DNA from: Verrucomicrobia bacterium UBA1211
GTDB lineage: Bacteria; Verrucomicrobiota; Kiritimatiellia; RFP12; UBA1067
Reading direction: 5' to 3'
DNA: 15,378 nucleotides
Assembly: GCA_002309585.1 (NCBI GenBank)
Contig: DBXN01000067.1
Coordinates: forward strand, 1 to 15,378
Each line of letters begins with the position of its first letter. Within the stretch, counting starts at the first letter, position 1. The position numbers were made by a program, and so were the translations under genes. Of the stretch, positions 1-8,282 are shown piece after piece. The notes beneath the pieces are model-generated. The model saw only the letters and a program-made list of their open reading frames with translations, had not been told where the DNA came from and did no database searches.

Positions 1-2721
1 GTGCATGGCGCGGAGCAGGAGTTCCAGATCAATGCGGGTATCCGCATCCGGGGCGCCGCGAGCCGGGACAAAGGGAACCCCAAACACTCCTTCCGCCTGC
101 TTTTCCGCGAGAGCTGGGGGCCGAGTAAACTGGCCTTCCGGCTCTTCGGGGAGGAGGGGACCGACGAGTACAAGAAGGTCGACCTCCGCACCGAGCAGAA
201 CCACTCGTGGCACTCCACCAGCGAGAACCGCAACACCTTCGTCCGCGATGTCTTCTCGCGCGACTCCCAGCGTGACATGGGGGCGTCGCTCTACGACCGG
301 AGCCGGTATTACCACCTCTTCATCAACGGCATCTACTGGGGCCTCTACCAGACCGAGGAGCGTCCGGAGGAGCACTTCGCCGAGAGTTATCTGGGTACGG
401 ATAAGCAGTATTGGGATGTCGTGAAGAAAGACGCCAGCCGGCATCTCGTCTGCAACAACGGTTCGTTCGAGGCCTACGACGAGTTGTTCAACATGGTGAT
501 CAACCAGGGGTTCACCGGGATTTACTCCAACAACTACTGGAAGGTGCAGGGGCTGAATCCGGACGGGAGCGTCAATTCCACCTTCAAGCCGCTGCTGGAC
601 ATTGACAACCTGATCATCTATGTGATGATTACCCATTTCACGGCGGATCCCGACGCGCCGATCTCCGAATGGAGCAACTTCTCCAACAACGTGATCATGC
701 TTTATGATCAGACTCAGGCGAACCCCGGTTTCAAATGGATCCGCCATGACAGCGAACACTCCATGGGCGCCTATTCAAGCAGTGTCTCGGACAGTACGTA
801 CGGTTATCCCGCCAACTGTTTCGACTGGGGGACGGAGCGGGACAGCTCCAACTTCCTCAAGCGCGAGAACCTGAACCCGTTGATCATCCATGACCGCCTG
901 ATCCGCCATGAGCTTTACAAGCGGCGCTTCTCCGATGCGATCCGGAAGCACTTCTACGGCGACGGCGCACTGACCATCGCGCAGGCCAAGGCCCGTGTCC
1001 AGGCGCGGATGAATGAGATCGATGATGCGATCGTCGGCGAGGCGGTCCGCTGGGGACGCGGCAAGACCCGGAACGATTGGCTGACCGCCTGTTCGGCGGT
1101 TATGACCTTTATCCAGGGGCGCCATCCGGTCCTGCTCCAGCAGTACAAGAGCAAAGGGTGGCTCTCGGATCTCGATCCGCCAACCTTCTCGTTAACGAAC
1201 GAGACGGTGGTCGCGGACGGAGGCTCGCTGGTGGTGACGGCGGACCGGCCGTTCTACTACACGACGGATGGGCGCGACCCGAAGGATCTCCCGGAAGGGG
1301 TGGTCTATGTCGGGGAGGAGACGCCGTCCGGCACCTTCACGCTCGCCCTGGAGGCGGACCGCTGGAGCTATTTCGACCGCGGGCTGGATCCCTCTGTGAC
1401 GGCGGGGGATTGGAAAACCCCCGCCTTCGATGACAGCGCATGGCCGCAGGGGAACGGGATTTTCGGGTTCGCCGGCAGCGGCGGCAGCTTGACGGTCACG
1501 ACCCCGACGGCGCGTTACACGACGGCGGATCCCTCGGTGCAGGTGATGACGACCTACTACCGCCGGAAGGTGACGCTCGGTCCCGGCGCGGGACGGTGTA
1601 CGACCCTGACGGGCAAGGTCTATTTCGATGACGGGTACATCTTCTACATCAACGGTCAGGAGGTCGCCCGCAAGTTCATGGACGGCAAGTTGGGCGAGTA
1701 TCAGGAAAGCTCCTCCGACACGATCCGCCCGGAAAACGGCCAGAACGCCTACCAGGACTTCTGGGCGGAGATCCCCGAGGGGCTGCTGCACGAGGGAGAG
1801 AATACCCTTGCGGTGGAGGTCCACCAGTGCCATGGGACCTCGACCGATTTCCTCTTCGACCTGCAGGTAGACGCCGTTGCCTCCGCGGCGATTATGGCAA
1901 CGATCCCGATCACCCAGGATACCGTCATCTTCGCACGGAGCTTCGAGAATGGGGAGTGGAGCTCGTTGGCGTCGGTGACCCTCTACACCGTGCCGGAGTA
2001 TGAGCATTTCCGCGTCACGGAGATGATGTACGCCGCGCCGGACGATACCTGCAACTACATCGAGCTCATGAACTGCGGGACGAATCCGATCCGGATGGCC
2101 GGGGTGAATTTCACCTCCGGTATCACGCTTGTCTTCGGCAATCTCGTCATCCAGCCCGGCGAGCGGATCGTCGCCGTCAAGGATGTAACCGCCTTTAGAG
2201 CCGCCTATCTCTTCCCGGACACCCTCCAGATCATCCCGTTCGAGAGTGGCAACACGGCCAAAAAGGGCGAGACAATCGCCTACGCCGATCCCTCCGGGAA
2301 TCCGATCCTCTCCTACACCTACACGCGGGATTGGTACCCCTCGACCGTTGAGACGGGCCGCGCGTTGGTAGTGGTCGATCCGATGCTCGCAAACGGTGAG
2401 CCGGGGTGGAGCGATGGGACAAACTGGATAGCCAGCCGGATGATCGGCGGGACACCCGGCAAGGAAGAGCCGCCGATTATCGTTGTGCGTGGGATCTCGC
2501 TTGACGGGTCGAAGAAGGTCCTGCTGCACATCCCGAATGTCGGATCGGAGTATACGATCTGGGTCAGCAACGATCTCACCTCCGAGGAGAGTTGGCAGGC
2601 CTGCCCTCCTGTCAGCGTTTCCCGTAACGGCGATATCTTTTCCATCAACCGGGCGTTCCGCTATTTCCCGTACAAGACCGACACCACGCTCTTCTTCAAG
2701 GTGACGTCCGTCTGGAATTAA
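1..2721 (+). CDS. CotH-family secreted protein with lamin-tail domain (5' truncated)
   Basis: The 3' part of a large gene, 906 residues visible. The reading frame is open from the first base, and the GTG there is probably an internal valine because the conserved CotH segment has already begun. Residues about 10-390 match the CotH kinase-like fold: GIRIRGAASRD and PKHSFRLLF near the start, RNTFVRDVFSRD (77-88), LFINGIYWGLYQTEERPEEHF (106-126) and the KWIRHDSEHSMG segment (245-256). Residues about 395-445 (YYTTDGRDPK) and 632-662 (TIPITQDTVIFARSF...EWS) look like the two halves of a chitobiase C-terminal-type beta domain. Between them lies a jelly-roll-like module (FDDSAWPQGNGIFGF, VYFDDGYIFYINGQEVAR, GENTLAVEVHQ). 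Residues about 668-820 resemble a lamin-tail domain, followed by a beta-rich C-terminus. The family is usually exported and surface-associated; some CotH proteins are protein kinases. Substrate unknown. Confidence 0.85.
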   Translation: MHGAEQEFQINAGIRIRGAASRDKGNPKHSFRLLFRESWGPSKLAFRLFGEEGTDEYKKVDLRTEQNHSWHSTSENRNTFVRDVFSRDSQRDMGASLYDRSRYYHLFINGIYWGLYQTEERPEEHFAESYLGTDKQYWDVVKKDASRHLVCNNGSFEAYDELFNMVINQGFTGIYSNNYWKVQGLNPDGSVNSTFKPLLDIDNLIIYVMITHFTADPDAPISEWSNFSNNVIMLYDQTQANPGFKWIRHDSEHSMGAYSSSVSDSTYGYPANCFDWGTERDSSNFLKRENLNPLIIHDRLIRHELYKRRFSDAIRKHFYGDGALTIAQAKARVQARMNEIDDAIVGEAVRWGRGKTRNDWLTACSAVMTFIQGRHPVLLQQYKSKGWLSDLDPPTFSLTNETVVADGGSLVVTADRPFYYTTDGRDPKDLPEGVVYVGEETPSGTFTLALEADRWSYFDRGLDPSVTAGDWKTPAFDDSAWPQGNGIFGFAGSGGSLTVTTPTARYTTADPSVQVMTTYYRRKVTLGPGAGRCTTLTGKVYFDDGYIFYINGQEVARKFMDGKLGEYQESSSDTIRPENGQNAYQDFWAEIPEGLLHEGENTLAVEVHQCHGTSTDFLFDLQVDAVASAAIMATIPITQDTVIFARSFENGEWSSLASVTLYTVPEYEHFRVTEMMYAAPDDTCNYIELMNCGTNPIRMAGVNFTSGITLVFGNLVIQPGERIVAVKDVTAFRAAYLFPDTLQIIPFESGNTAKKGETIAYADPSGNPILSYTYTRDWYPSTVETGRALVVVDPMLANGEPGWSDGTNWIASRMIGGTPGKEEPPIIVVRGISLDGSKKVLLHIPNVGSEYTIWVSNDLTSEESWQACPPVSVSRNGDIFSINRAFRYFPYKTDTTLFFKVTSVWN

Positions 2722-2933
2722 GCTGGGTTTGCGTAAGGTTAGAAGCGTGGGACCGTTCCGTTGCCCGTGGGCCTGGCTGAACGCGAAGCCCGCTCAGGTA
2801 ACGCAGAGGAAAAGGGGTGACGTAGACGGTGTGGCAGGGTGGAATTCCCCAATGCCATCATTCCGCAATCGCACAATAGCCCTTGATGTTGAGGGACTTC
2901 CCTGCGCGTGTTCACAGTGTTCAAAGGCTACAC
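2722..2933. other. Spacer between convergent genes, no gene seen
   Basis: This is the spacer between the 3' ends of two convergent genes. I see no convincing coding region: the short ORFs on both strands lack motifs and ribosome-binding sites. A modest inverted repeat at 2777-2797 gives a 7-bp stem with one G-U pair when read on the minus strand, and AGGGA/TCCCT arms sit at 2892-2903. Neither is followed by a T-run, so I do not call a terminator. Confidence 0.5.
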
Positions 2934-4604
2934 TTATTTCACGATGAAGGGGAAGGCTTGGGTGGTCGCGATGAGGATGCCGGTCTTTTTCACAATGGCG
3001 CCGACCAAGAGCGTATCGCCGGATCCGGCGGGATAGATGGCGGGGTCGATGGTGAGCCGGATGCAGGCGGTACCGGACGCCGACGCCTGCGGGGAGACGC
3101 TGCGGACGGTGACACCCTTGCGCGGCCAGAGGATGACCGGTTCGTAGACCGTGCCCCACGCGGCGGCGATCGGTCCCTTCACGATGGCTATCCAGCGGGT
3201 ATCTTTCGAATAGACGAACGGTTTGACACGGGAGGAGAGGCGGATGGCCTGGAGTCCGGGTGAGACCACCGCGCCGACATCGGAGAAGGTGAGCGCGTCT
3301 TGCGGGGTCTCCTCGGTGTGCCAGCTTCGGAAAGGGCGTACCGGACGTTTGGCGGGCTGACCGTCCACGGTGGCGGTCGCTGCGAATTCGAGGGTAAAGT
3401 AGGTCTTCGGGAAACGGGCCCCGTCTGTCGAGACGGTCAAGATTCCCTCGCTCTCCCCGGCGGGAATGTGACCGCCCTCAAACGCGATACTGAGGGGCGG
3501 ATAGTCGAGCCGGACATCGATTTCCCCCTCAAAGCCGTTGAGCCGTTCGGCGAAAAGATGGATCGGTACGCTGCTGCCGACGCTGGGTATCGAGACCGAC
3601 GCGGGGGTCATCCAGACGCGGAAATCGGGTTTGGACGGCTCGTCATCCTCCTCCGTCAGCCGGAAATTCAGATTCGGCAGGATCAACCCGTCGCCGACGA
3701 TCGCCTTCCGGCAGAGGGCCTCGTCCTTGCCGCCGGTGAAAAGGCGGATGCGGTTCTGCGGCAGATTCACGCCCGTCAGACGGATATTGACGCTGGTTCC
3801 CTTCTTGGCCGACTTAGGGGTGAAATCGACCACCAGCGGAAACGCCCCCACTTTGACGCGATAGGTGTTTCCTTCAGGGGAAGCGATGTCCGTCGCGCCT
3901 TGGGGAAGAGCGATTGTGAGGGTATGGGGACCGGCCTGTTCCGCTTTGAAGGTCATCACCTTTCCGCCTCGGTCGGTGGGGTAAGTCTGGACTGTGGAAC
4001 AGGGCGTTCCGTCCGGCCCCGTAACCGTCATTTCCGGCGGTGTGTATTTGCCGGTCGGGAACTCGCAGACCGGAAAGACGACAATCTCCGTTCCCTGAAG
4101 CAATTCGAACCGGTAACGGTCCGGCGTTTTCCGGACGGATCCATTGAGGCAGATCGGAAGGGTACAGGCGGTCACACCGTTGGTTTCCGCATGGCGTTCG
4201 GGCACTTTGCCGTCGGTGATCTCGAAATAGAGCGGTTCGCTGATCCGCATAGCGGATCCGACACGGAGCGTCCGCAAGCCCACCGGGGCGTTCGGCTCGA
4301 TGATGACGTTAAACCGATAGCGGTTGGGAATGACGGTGGTGATCGGAACGCCTTTCGCGTTATAGCGCGTCTTTTGGGCGGCACCGAGAAAAACGGCGCT
4401 GACCCCTTCTCCGCTGAAGTGGGCCGATGTGATGGCCGAGAGGCCATTCCCGCCGACGACAATCTCAACCTCCTCGCCCTGACGTCCGCCGGCGGGGTAG
4501 ATGAAATCCAGCTGCGGAATCAGATTGGTGTACGCGACAGTCGGGGTGACACCCGATGCGGCGGTGGCGATGACAAGCGAGACGATCAAGGCAAACGGTT
4601 TCAT
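2934..4604 (-). CDS. Exported beta-sandwich protein with IPT-like and pre-peptidase-like domains
   Basis: 556 residues, function not recognised. The N-terminus (MKPFALIVSLVIATAASG, then VTPTVA) is a good Sec signal peptide, with cleavage possibly after Ala24. Residues about 28-130 read like an IPT/Ig-like module of planctomycete-type secreted proteins: IPQLDFIYPAGGRQGEEVEI, then FSGEGV, NAPVGLRTLRVG and ISEPLYFEITD. Residues about 150-252 (NGSVRKTPDRYRFELLQGTEIVV...AGPHTLTI) resemble a bacterial pre-peptidase C-terminal domain. A second IPT-like segment starts near 256 (VVDFTPKSAKKGTSVNIRLTGVNL). I see no catalytic motif. I chose the ATG at 4604 because GAGGAG (4609-4614) precedes it by four bases and the signal peptide starts cleanly there. 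The in-frame ATG at 4616 would overlap the stop of the preceding recombinase gene as ATGA but has no Shine-Dalgarno. It is the last gene of the dprA unit, likely coupled in translation. Confidence 0.75.
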   Translation of the reverse strand: MKPFALIVSLVIATAASGVTPTVAYTNLIPQLDFIYPAGGRQGEEVEIVVGGNGLSAITSAHFSGEGVSAVFLGAAQKTRYNAKGVPITTVIPNRYRFNVIIEPNAPVGLRTLRVGSAMRISEPLYFEITDGKVPERHAETNGVTACTLPICLNGSVRKTPDRYRFELLQGTEIVVFPVCEFPTGKYTPPEMTVTGPDGTPCSTVQTYPTDRGGKVMTFKAEQAGPHTLTIALPQGATDIASPEGNTYRVKVGAFPLVVDFTPKSAKKGTSVNIRLTGVNLPQNRIRLFTGGKDEALCRKAIVGDGLILPNLNFRLTEEDDEPSKPDFRVWMTPASVSIPSVGSSVPIHLFAERLNGFEGEIDVRLDYPPLSIAFEGGHIPAGESEGILTVSTDGARFPKTYFTLEFAATATVDGQPAKRPVRPFRSWHTEETPQDALTFSDVGAVVSPGLQAIRLSSRVKPFVYSKDTRWIAIVKGPIAAAWGTVYEPVILWPRKGVTVRSVSPQASASGTACIRLTIDPAIYPAGSGDTLLVGAIVKKTGILIATTQAFPFIVK

Positions 4605-4608
4605 GTCA

Positions 4609-4614
4609 CTCCTC
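4609..4614 (-). promoter_or_regulatory. Ribosome-binding site deciding the start at 4604
   Basis: GAGGAG on the minus strand lies four bases before the ATG at 4604. It lies inside the last codons of the upstream recombinase gene, so translation of the exported protein is probably coupled to it. It favours 4604 over the ATG at 4616. Confidence 0.6.
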
Positions 4615-5620
4615 ATGCCCGCGGATGGGCTTTCTGATATTCGTCTTTCAGACGCTGAATCGAAACGTGGGTGTAGATCTGGGTGGTGGAGAGGCTGCTG
4701 TGCCCCAACATCTCCTGGACACTGCGCAGGTCCGCGCCCGCATCCAGCAGATGGGTCGCGAAACTGTGGCGAAGTTTGTGCGGGGTCAGATCCTGCGGAA
4801 GCCCGGCCTCGCCCAACCACACCTTCATCTGCCGTTCCATCGAGCGGGTCGTGATCGCCGTACCCTGAAGGTTCAGGAAGAGGGGAGTGTCATCTGTCGC
4901 GCCGGACTCCCAGAGCGTTCCTGCCAAGCGCCGCAGCTCCTCGAGTATCCGGCGGGCGGGACCGCCCAGTACGCAGAGCCGTTCCTTGTTTCCCTTTCCC
5001 CGGACGCGGGCGATCCCGGTGTCCAGACTGACCTCACGCCAAGTCAAGCCCGCGATCTCGCTGATGCGGCATCCGGTGCTGTACAGCACCTCGAAGATGG
5101 CGCTGTCGCGCGTCGCCGCATAGACGGTCTCAAGGGAGGGCGCCTGTTTCCCGTCGAGGGAACGGAGTGGCGCGGCGAGTAGCCGCTCCACCTCGTTCAG
5201 GGAGAGGATTTGCGGGAGGGATTTGGGCAGTTTGGGGCCGCGCAGTCCGGCGAAGGGATTGACCGCCACCTCGTTGCATGCTATCAGGAAGGTGAAGAAC
5301 GAACGCAGCGAGGCGAGCTTCCGGCGGGTCGAGGCCGGCTCCACGCCGTTTTGATGGTAGGCGGCGAGGAACATCCGGGCCTGGTCGCGCGTGACGGTAT
5401 GCCACGGGAAATGGGGATCGGGATGGGTTTCGCGGGGCCAGAGCCGTTCCGCAAACTGCCCCAGATCCTGAAGGTAGGCCGTAACGGTATGGTCGGAGGC
5501 GTTGCACTCCGATTCGAGATGCCGCTTGAAACGGCCGACGTTCGGGTCGTGGACCGCATCCGCCCGGTTCGGAAGCGTCTCGGGAGGGGACGCGCCGAAC
5601 TGAACGTTGCGTTCAATCAT
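4613..5620 (-). CDS. xerC: Tyrosine recombinase, XerC/XerD family
   Basis: 335 residues, somewhat longer than the roughly 300 usual for Xer proteins. The extra length is an N-terminal extension of about 20 residues and a short insert around 150-168. Xer proteins resolve chromosome dimers at dif by strand exchange through a tyrosine-DNA intermediate. The SAM-like core-binding domain spans about 28-125. In the catalytic domain all six active-site residues are visible: Arg185 (STGCRISEIAGL), Lys209 (VRGKGNKERL), His281 and Arg284 (PHKLRHSFATHLL), His307 (EMLGHSSL) and Tyr316 (TTQIYTHV). The protein ends in AHPRA, as Xer proteins commonly do. The ATG at 5620 lies 20 bases after the topA stop. Its Shine-Dalgarno (AGGAA) abuts the ATG, so initiation may depend on coupling to topA. 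An upstream in-frame start at 5872 would cover topA codons and is unlikely. XerC rather than XerD is suggested only by the dprA-topA neighbourhood seen in other bacteria. Confidence 0.92.
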   Translation of the reverse strand: MIERNVQFGASPPETLPNRADAVHDPNVGRFKRHLESECNASDHTVTAYLQDLGQFAERLWPRETHPDPHFPWHTVTRDQARMFLAAYHQNGVEPASTRRKLASLRSFFTFLIACNEVAVNPFAGLRGPKLPKSLPQILSLNEVERLLAAPLRSLDGKQAPSLETVYAATRDSAIFEVLYSTGCRISEIAGLTWREVSLDTGIARVRGKGNKERLCVLGGPARRILEELRRLAGTLWESGATDDTPLFLNLQGTAITTRSMERQMKVWLGEAGLPQDLTPHKLRHSFATHLLDAGADLRSVQEMLGHSSLSTTQIYTHVSIQRLKDEYQKAHPRA

Positions 5621-5640
5621 TTCCTGCGGGCCGCACACGG

Positions 5641-8250
5641 TTATTCCTGCGCATCGGCGGATGCGGCTTTCGATTTCGACGTCCGCAATCCCAGCTGCTC
5701 CGCGTACTGGGCGAACTCTTTGATCTGCGCCTTGTAGCGGGTGATCATCCGCTTCATCGCGAAACGCTGGCGGGGCGAGAAGGACCGCTTCTGTTCGAAT
5801 TGGGTATAAAGGCTCTTGAAGAAGGCCTCGTCGTTGAAGGTTCGTTTCCCGCGCGTGGTGGCGGGTTGCCATTTGGTGACCTGGCCCAGCAGCCGGATGA
5901 GGATGGGGCTTTCGGTATCAACCTGCGCTTCCGCCTGTTCATCACCCAGGTTCAGCTCCGTTTTCACGGCATCGAAGTCCGGGATGCGCTCGGCATATTG
6001 GAAGATGATCCGGTCAAGCGCGGCGATCTGCCGTTCGGAAAGGTGACGGTTCATCTGGACCTGGGATTTCAGCGACGCCACAAAGGTGGTTTGACTGTCG
6101 GAGAGCTCAACCTTCTCCAGAACCTTAAACCGTTTGATCGCCTCGTCATTGCTGGGGGCCGCCTTGTCCTTCTCCAGCTCCTCGCCGAAGCCCATTTTCG
6201 CCAAAGCCTCTTCCGCGCCCGGAATCTGGCCGCGGTAACGGATCGCGATATTCGCCAGCGCGGCGAGCTGTTTGTCGGAAATCGGCTTCTCGCCGGCCTC
6301 CCGCTGTTCGCAGACCGATTGGACGAAATGCTCATCGCTGTAATTGCGTTTCCCGCGTTTCACAACCGGACCCCATGCGGTGACCCGTTTCAGCAAGGAG
6401 AGGATCGTTTCCACCTTCGACTCGTCGGCGGGCGGCTCCTTGGCGGCATCCATCCATTTGCAGAAGTTCTGGTAGAAGTCATGCTGCAGCATCTCGGTCC
6501 AGACCTTCTTGCCGGCCTCGACGTCATCCAGAAGCGTCTCCATCTTGGCTGTGAAGCCGACCTCAAACAGTTCCGGCAGTTTGGCGAGAAGGAGATCGAG
6601 GGTCGTCAACCCCAACTCCGTCGGGGCGACCTGACGGTCCTTGTTGCTGGAGGTGTATTTGCGCGCCTTGAGGGTTTCAATGATCGAGGCGTAGGTGGAG
6701 GGACGGCCGACGCCGTTGGATTCCAGCGTTTTGATAAGGGTGGCCTCGCTGTAGCGCGTCGGCGGTTTCGTCTCCTTGCGCTCATTCAGCCAGTTGATCA
6801 GATCCAGCGGCATGCCGGTTTCAAGCGGGGGGAGCTGGTCGACATCGCACGAATCCTCCGCATCGGTATCATCGTCATTCTTTTTCTTACGGATATCCAG
6901 CGCCATCACCTTCAGGAATCCGTCAAAGGCGATCGCGGATGTGGTCGCGCGGAACTGGTAAAGGTGGTGTGCCTTCTCGCCGACCGGCGGGGAGACGCCG
7001 TCAAAAACCGGCTCGACATCAATCGCCTTCTGATCGATGATGGCGCTGGCCATCAGACTGGCGGTGAAACGTTTCCAAATCAGTTCGTAGAGGCGAAGCT
7101 CCATCGGTTCGAGTTTGTTCTTCACCGATTCGGGCGTCCGGGTGATGTCGGTCGGACGGATACACTCATGGGCCTCCTGGGCGTTGGAATTGCTCTTGTA
7201 GTAGTTGTCGGCGAAGTAGTTCGCGCCATAGCGCGCCGAGATGAAGGTCTTGGCGGCATGGCGGGCGTCCTGGGCGATGTTCACGGAGTCGGTACGCATG
7301 TAGGTGATGAGACCCACGGGGCCTTTCCCGTCCAGATCGATCCCCTCGTAGAGCTTCTGCGCAAGGCTCATCGTCTTGTTGGGCGAGATCTTGCAGACGC
7401 TCGACGCGGCCTGCTGCAGCGTGGAGGTGATGAACGGCGGCAAGGCGTGGCGCTCGCGCTTGCTGGCGGTGATCGCTTTGACCGTGAGCGTCCGGGTGCC
7501 GTTTAACTCGGCACTGATCTGCTTGGCCTGCTCCTCGGTGGTGATCTCGGCCTTCTCATTGTCGATTCGGGTCAGGCGGAGCGTGAACGGGTCGAGCGGT
7601 TCGGTCTGGCGGCGAACCTCCGCGCCCATCACCCAGTAAGGTTGCGGCACGAACGCCTGGATCTGCTTCTCCCGCTCGACGACCAGCCGCAGCGCGACGG
7701 ACTGGACCCGGCCCGCACTCAATCCCTTCTTCAGCTGGCGCCACAGAAGGGGACTCACCCGGTAACCCACGATACGGTCGAGGATCCGGCGTGCCTGCTG
7801 GGCGTTGGCGCGGTTCATGTTGATCGTGCCGGGCGCATCAAAGGCGGCGTGGACCGCGCGGGGAGTGATCTCATTGTACTGGACCCGGTAGAACGGCGCC
7901 TTCGTGGTGGGCTGAAGCACCTCCTGCAGGTGCCACGCGATCGCCTCTCCCTCGCGGTCCGGATCGGACGCCAGATAGATCGCGTCGCATCCTTTGGCGG
8001 CCTTCTTCAATTCCCCGACCACCTTTTTCTTTTCGGGCGAGATCACGTATTTGGGCTCAAACCCGTGTTCGATATCCACACCCAGTGTCCGTTCCGGAAG
8101 GTCACGGATGTGGCCGACCGAGGGCTTGACGATGTATCCCGAACCGAGGATCTTACCGATGGTCTTGGCCTTGGCCGGAGACTCGACGATCACCAGTTTC
8201 TTGTGGGCCTCGCCACGGGCGGTTGCAGAAGCGGTTGTGTTTTTCGGCAT
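5641..8250 (-). CDS. topA: DNA topoisomerase I (type IA) with unusual C-terminal repeats
   Basis: 869 residues. The enzyme relaxes negative supercoils by cutting one DNA strand through a 5'-phosphotyrosine. The TOPRIM domain starts with KLVIVESPAKAKTIGKIL (Glu23) and has the metal-binding SDPDREGEA triad (Asp96, Asp98, Glu100). The catalytic tyrosine is Tyr317 in LITYMRTDSVNIA. Other type IA landmarks include NAQQARRILDRIVGYRVSP, LSAGRVQSVALRLVVERE, AQEAHECIRPTD and TLIKTLESNGVGRPSTYASI. The part beyond about residue 610 is atypical. It has no CxxC zinc-ribbon pairs and instead carries three related segments (612-688, about 704-770, 782-855). The start at 8250 has AAGGA eight bases upstream. 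The gene lies 32 bases after dprA and 20 before the recombinase, so it is the second gene of an operon. Confidence 0.97.
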   Translation of the reverse strand: MPKNTTASATARGEAHKKLVIVESPAKAKTIGKILGSGYIVKPSVGHIRDLPERTLGVDIEHGFEPKYVISPEKKKVVGELKKAAKGCDAIYLASDPDREGEAIAWHLQEVLQPTTKAPFYRVQYNEITPRAVHAAFDAPGTINMNRANAQQARRILDRIVGYRVSPLLWRQLKKGLSAGRVQSVALRLVVEREKQIQAFVPQPYWVMGAEVRRQTEPLDPFTLRLTRIDNEKAEITTEEQAKQISAELNGTRTLTVKAITASKRERHALPPFITSTLQQAASSVCKISPNKTMSLAQKLYEGIDLDGKGPVGLITYMRTDSVNIAQDARHAAKTFISARYGANYFADNYYKSNSNAQEAHECIRPTDITRTPESVKNKLEPMELRLYELIWKRFTASLMASAIIDQKAIDVEPVFDGVSPPVGEKAHHLYQFRATTSAIAFDGFLKVMALDIRKKKNDDDTDAEDSCDVDQLPPLETGMPLDLINWLNERKETKPPTRYSEATLIKTLESNGVGRPSTYASIIETLKARKYTSSNKDRQVAPTELGLTTLDLLLAKLPELFEVGFTAKMETLLDDVEAGKKVWTEMLQHDFYQNFCKWMDAAKEPPADESKVETILSLLKRVTAWGPVVKRGKRNYSDEHFVQSVCEQREAGEKPISDKQLAALANIAIRYRGQIPGAEEALAKMGFGEELEKDKAAPSNDEAIKRFKVLEKVELSDSQTTFVASLKSQVQMNRHLSERQIAALDRIIFQYAERIPDFDAVKTELNLGDEQAEAQVDTESPILIRLLGQVTKWQPATTRGKRTFNDEAFFKSLYTQFEQKRSFSPRQRFAMKRMITRYKAQIKEFAQYAEQLGLRTSKSKAASADAQE
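5686..6417 (-). repeat. Triplicated protein-coding repeat in the topA C-terminus
   Basis: Codons 612-855 of topA hold three related segments of about 70-77 residues. Copies 1 and 3 align clearly: LLKRVTAWGPVVKRGKR with LLGQVTKWQPATTRGKR, then NYSDEHFVQSV with TFNDEAFFKSL, then SDKQLAALANIAIRYRGQIP with SPRQRFAMKRMITRYKAQIK. Copy 2 (about 704-770) lacks the W-x-P...RGKR part but keeps the second half, LSERQIAALDRIIFQYAERIP. Each copy is probably mostly helical and basic, which would suit DNA binding. This is not the glycine-rich topoisomerase C-terminal repeat I know. Confidence 0.75.
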
Positions 8251-8282
8251 GGTGTCATTCCTTCACGTTGAATGGTTTGGGG

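Noticed and set aside
1192..2529. Minus-strand ORF of 445 codons within the CotH gene
   Set aside because: Shadow frame rich in Arg and Gly; the plus strand carries the recognisable domains.
2739..2947. Small ORFs on both strands in the convergent spacer
   Set aside because: About 61-72 codons each, overlapping each other, without Shine-Dalgarno sequences or motifs.
3300..4637. Long plus-strand ORF of 445 codons opposite the secreted protein gene
   Set aside because: No recognisable motif and low-complexity composition. It mirrors the minus-strand gene, which has a signal peptide and domain signatures. Long antisense frames are expected at this GC content.
4604..5640. A dif site near the Xer gene
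   Set aside because: I looked for two 11-bp half-sites around a 6-bp AT-rich centre in the spacers and saw none.
5621..5872. Upstream extension of the recombinase to an in-frame start at 5872
   Set aside because: It would overlap about 230 bases of the topA 3' end, and the added residues have no similarity to Xer N-termini. The ATG at 5620 fits the family better.
5800..7506. Plus-strand ORF of 568 codons opposite topA
   Set aside because: It runs antisense to unmistakable topoisomerase I coding sequence and shows no domain of its own.
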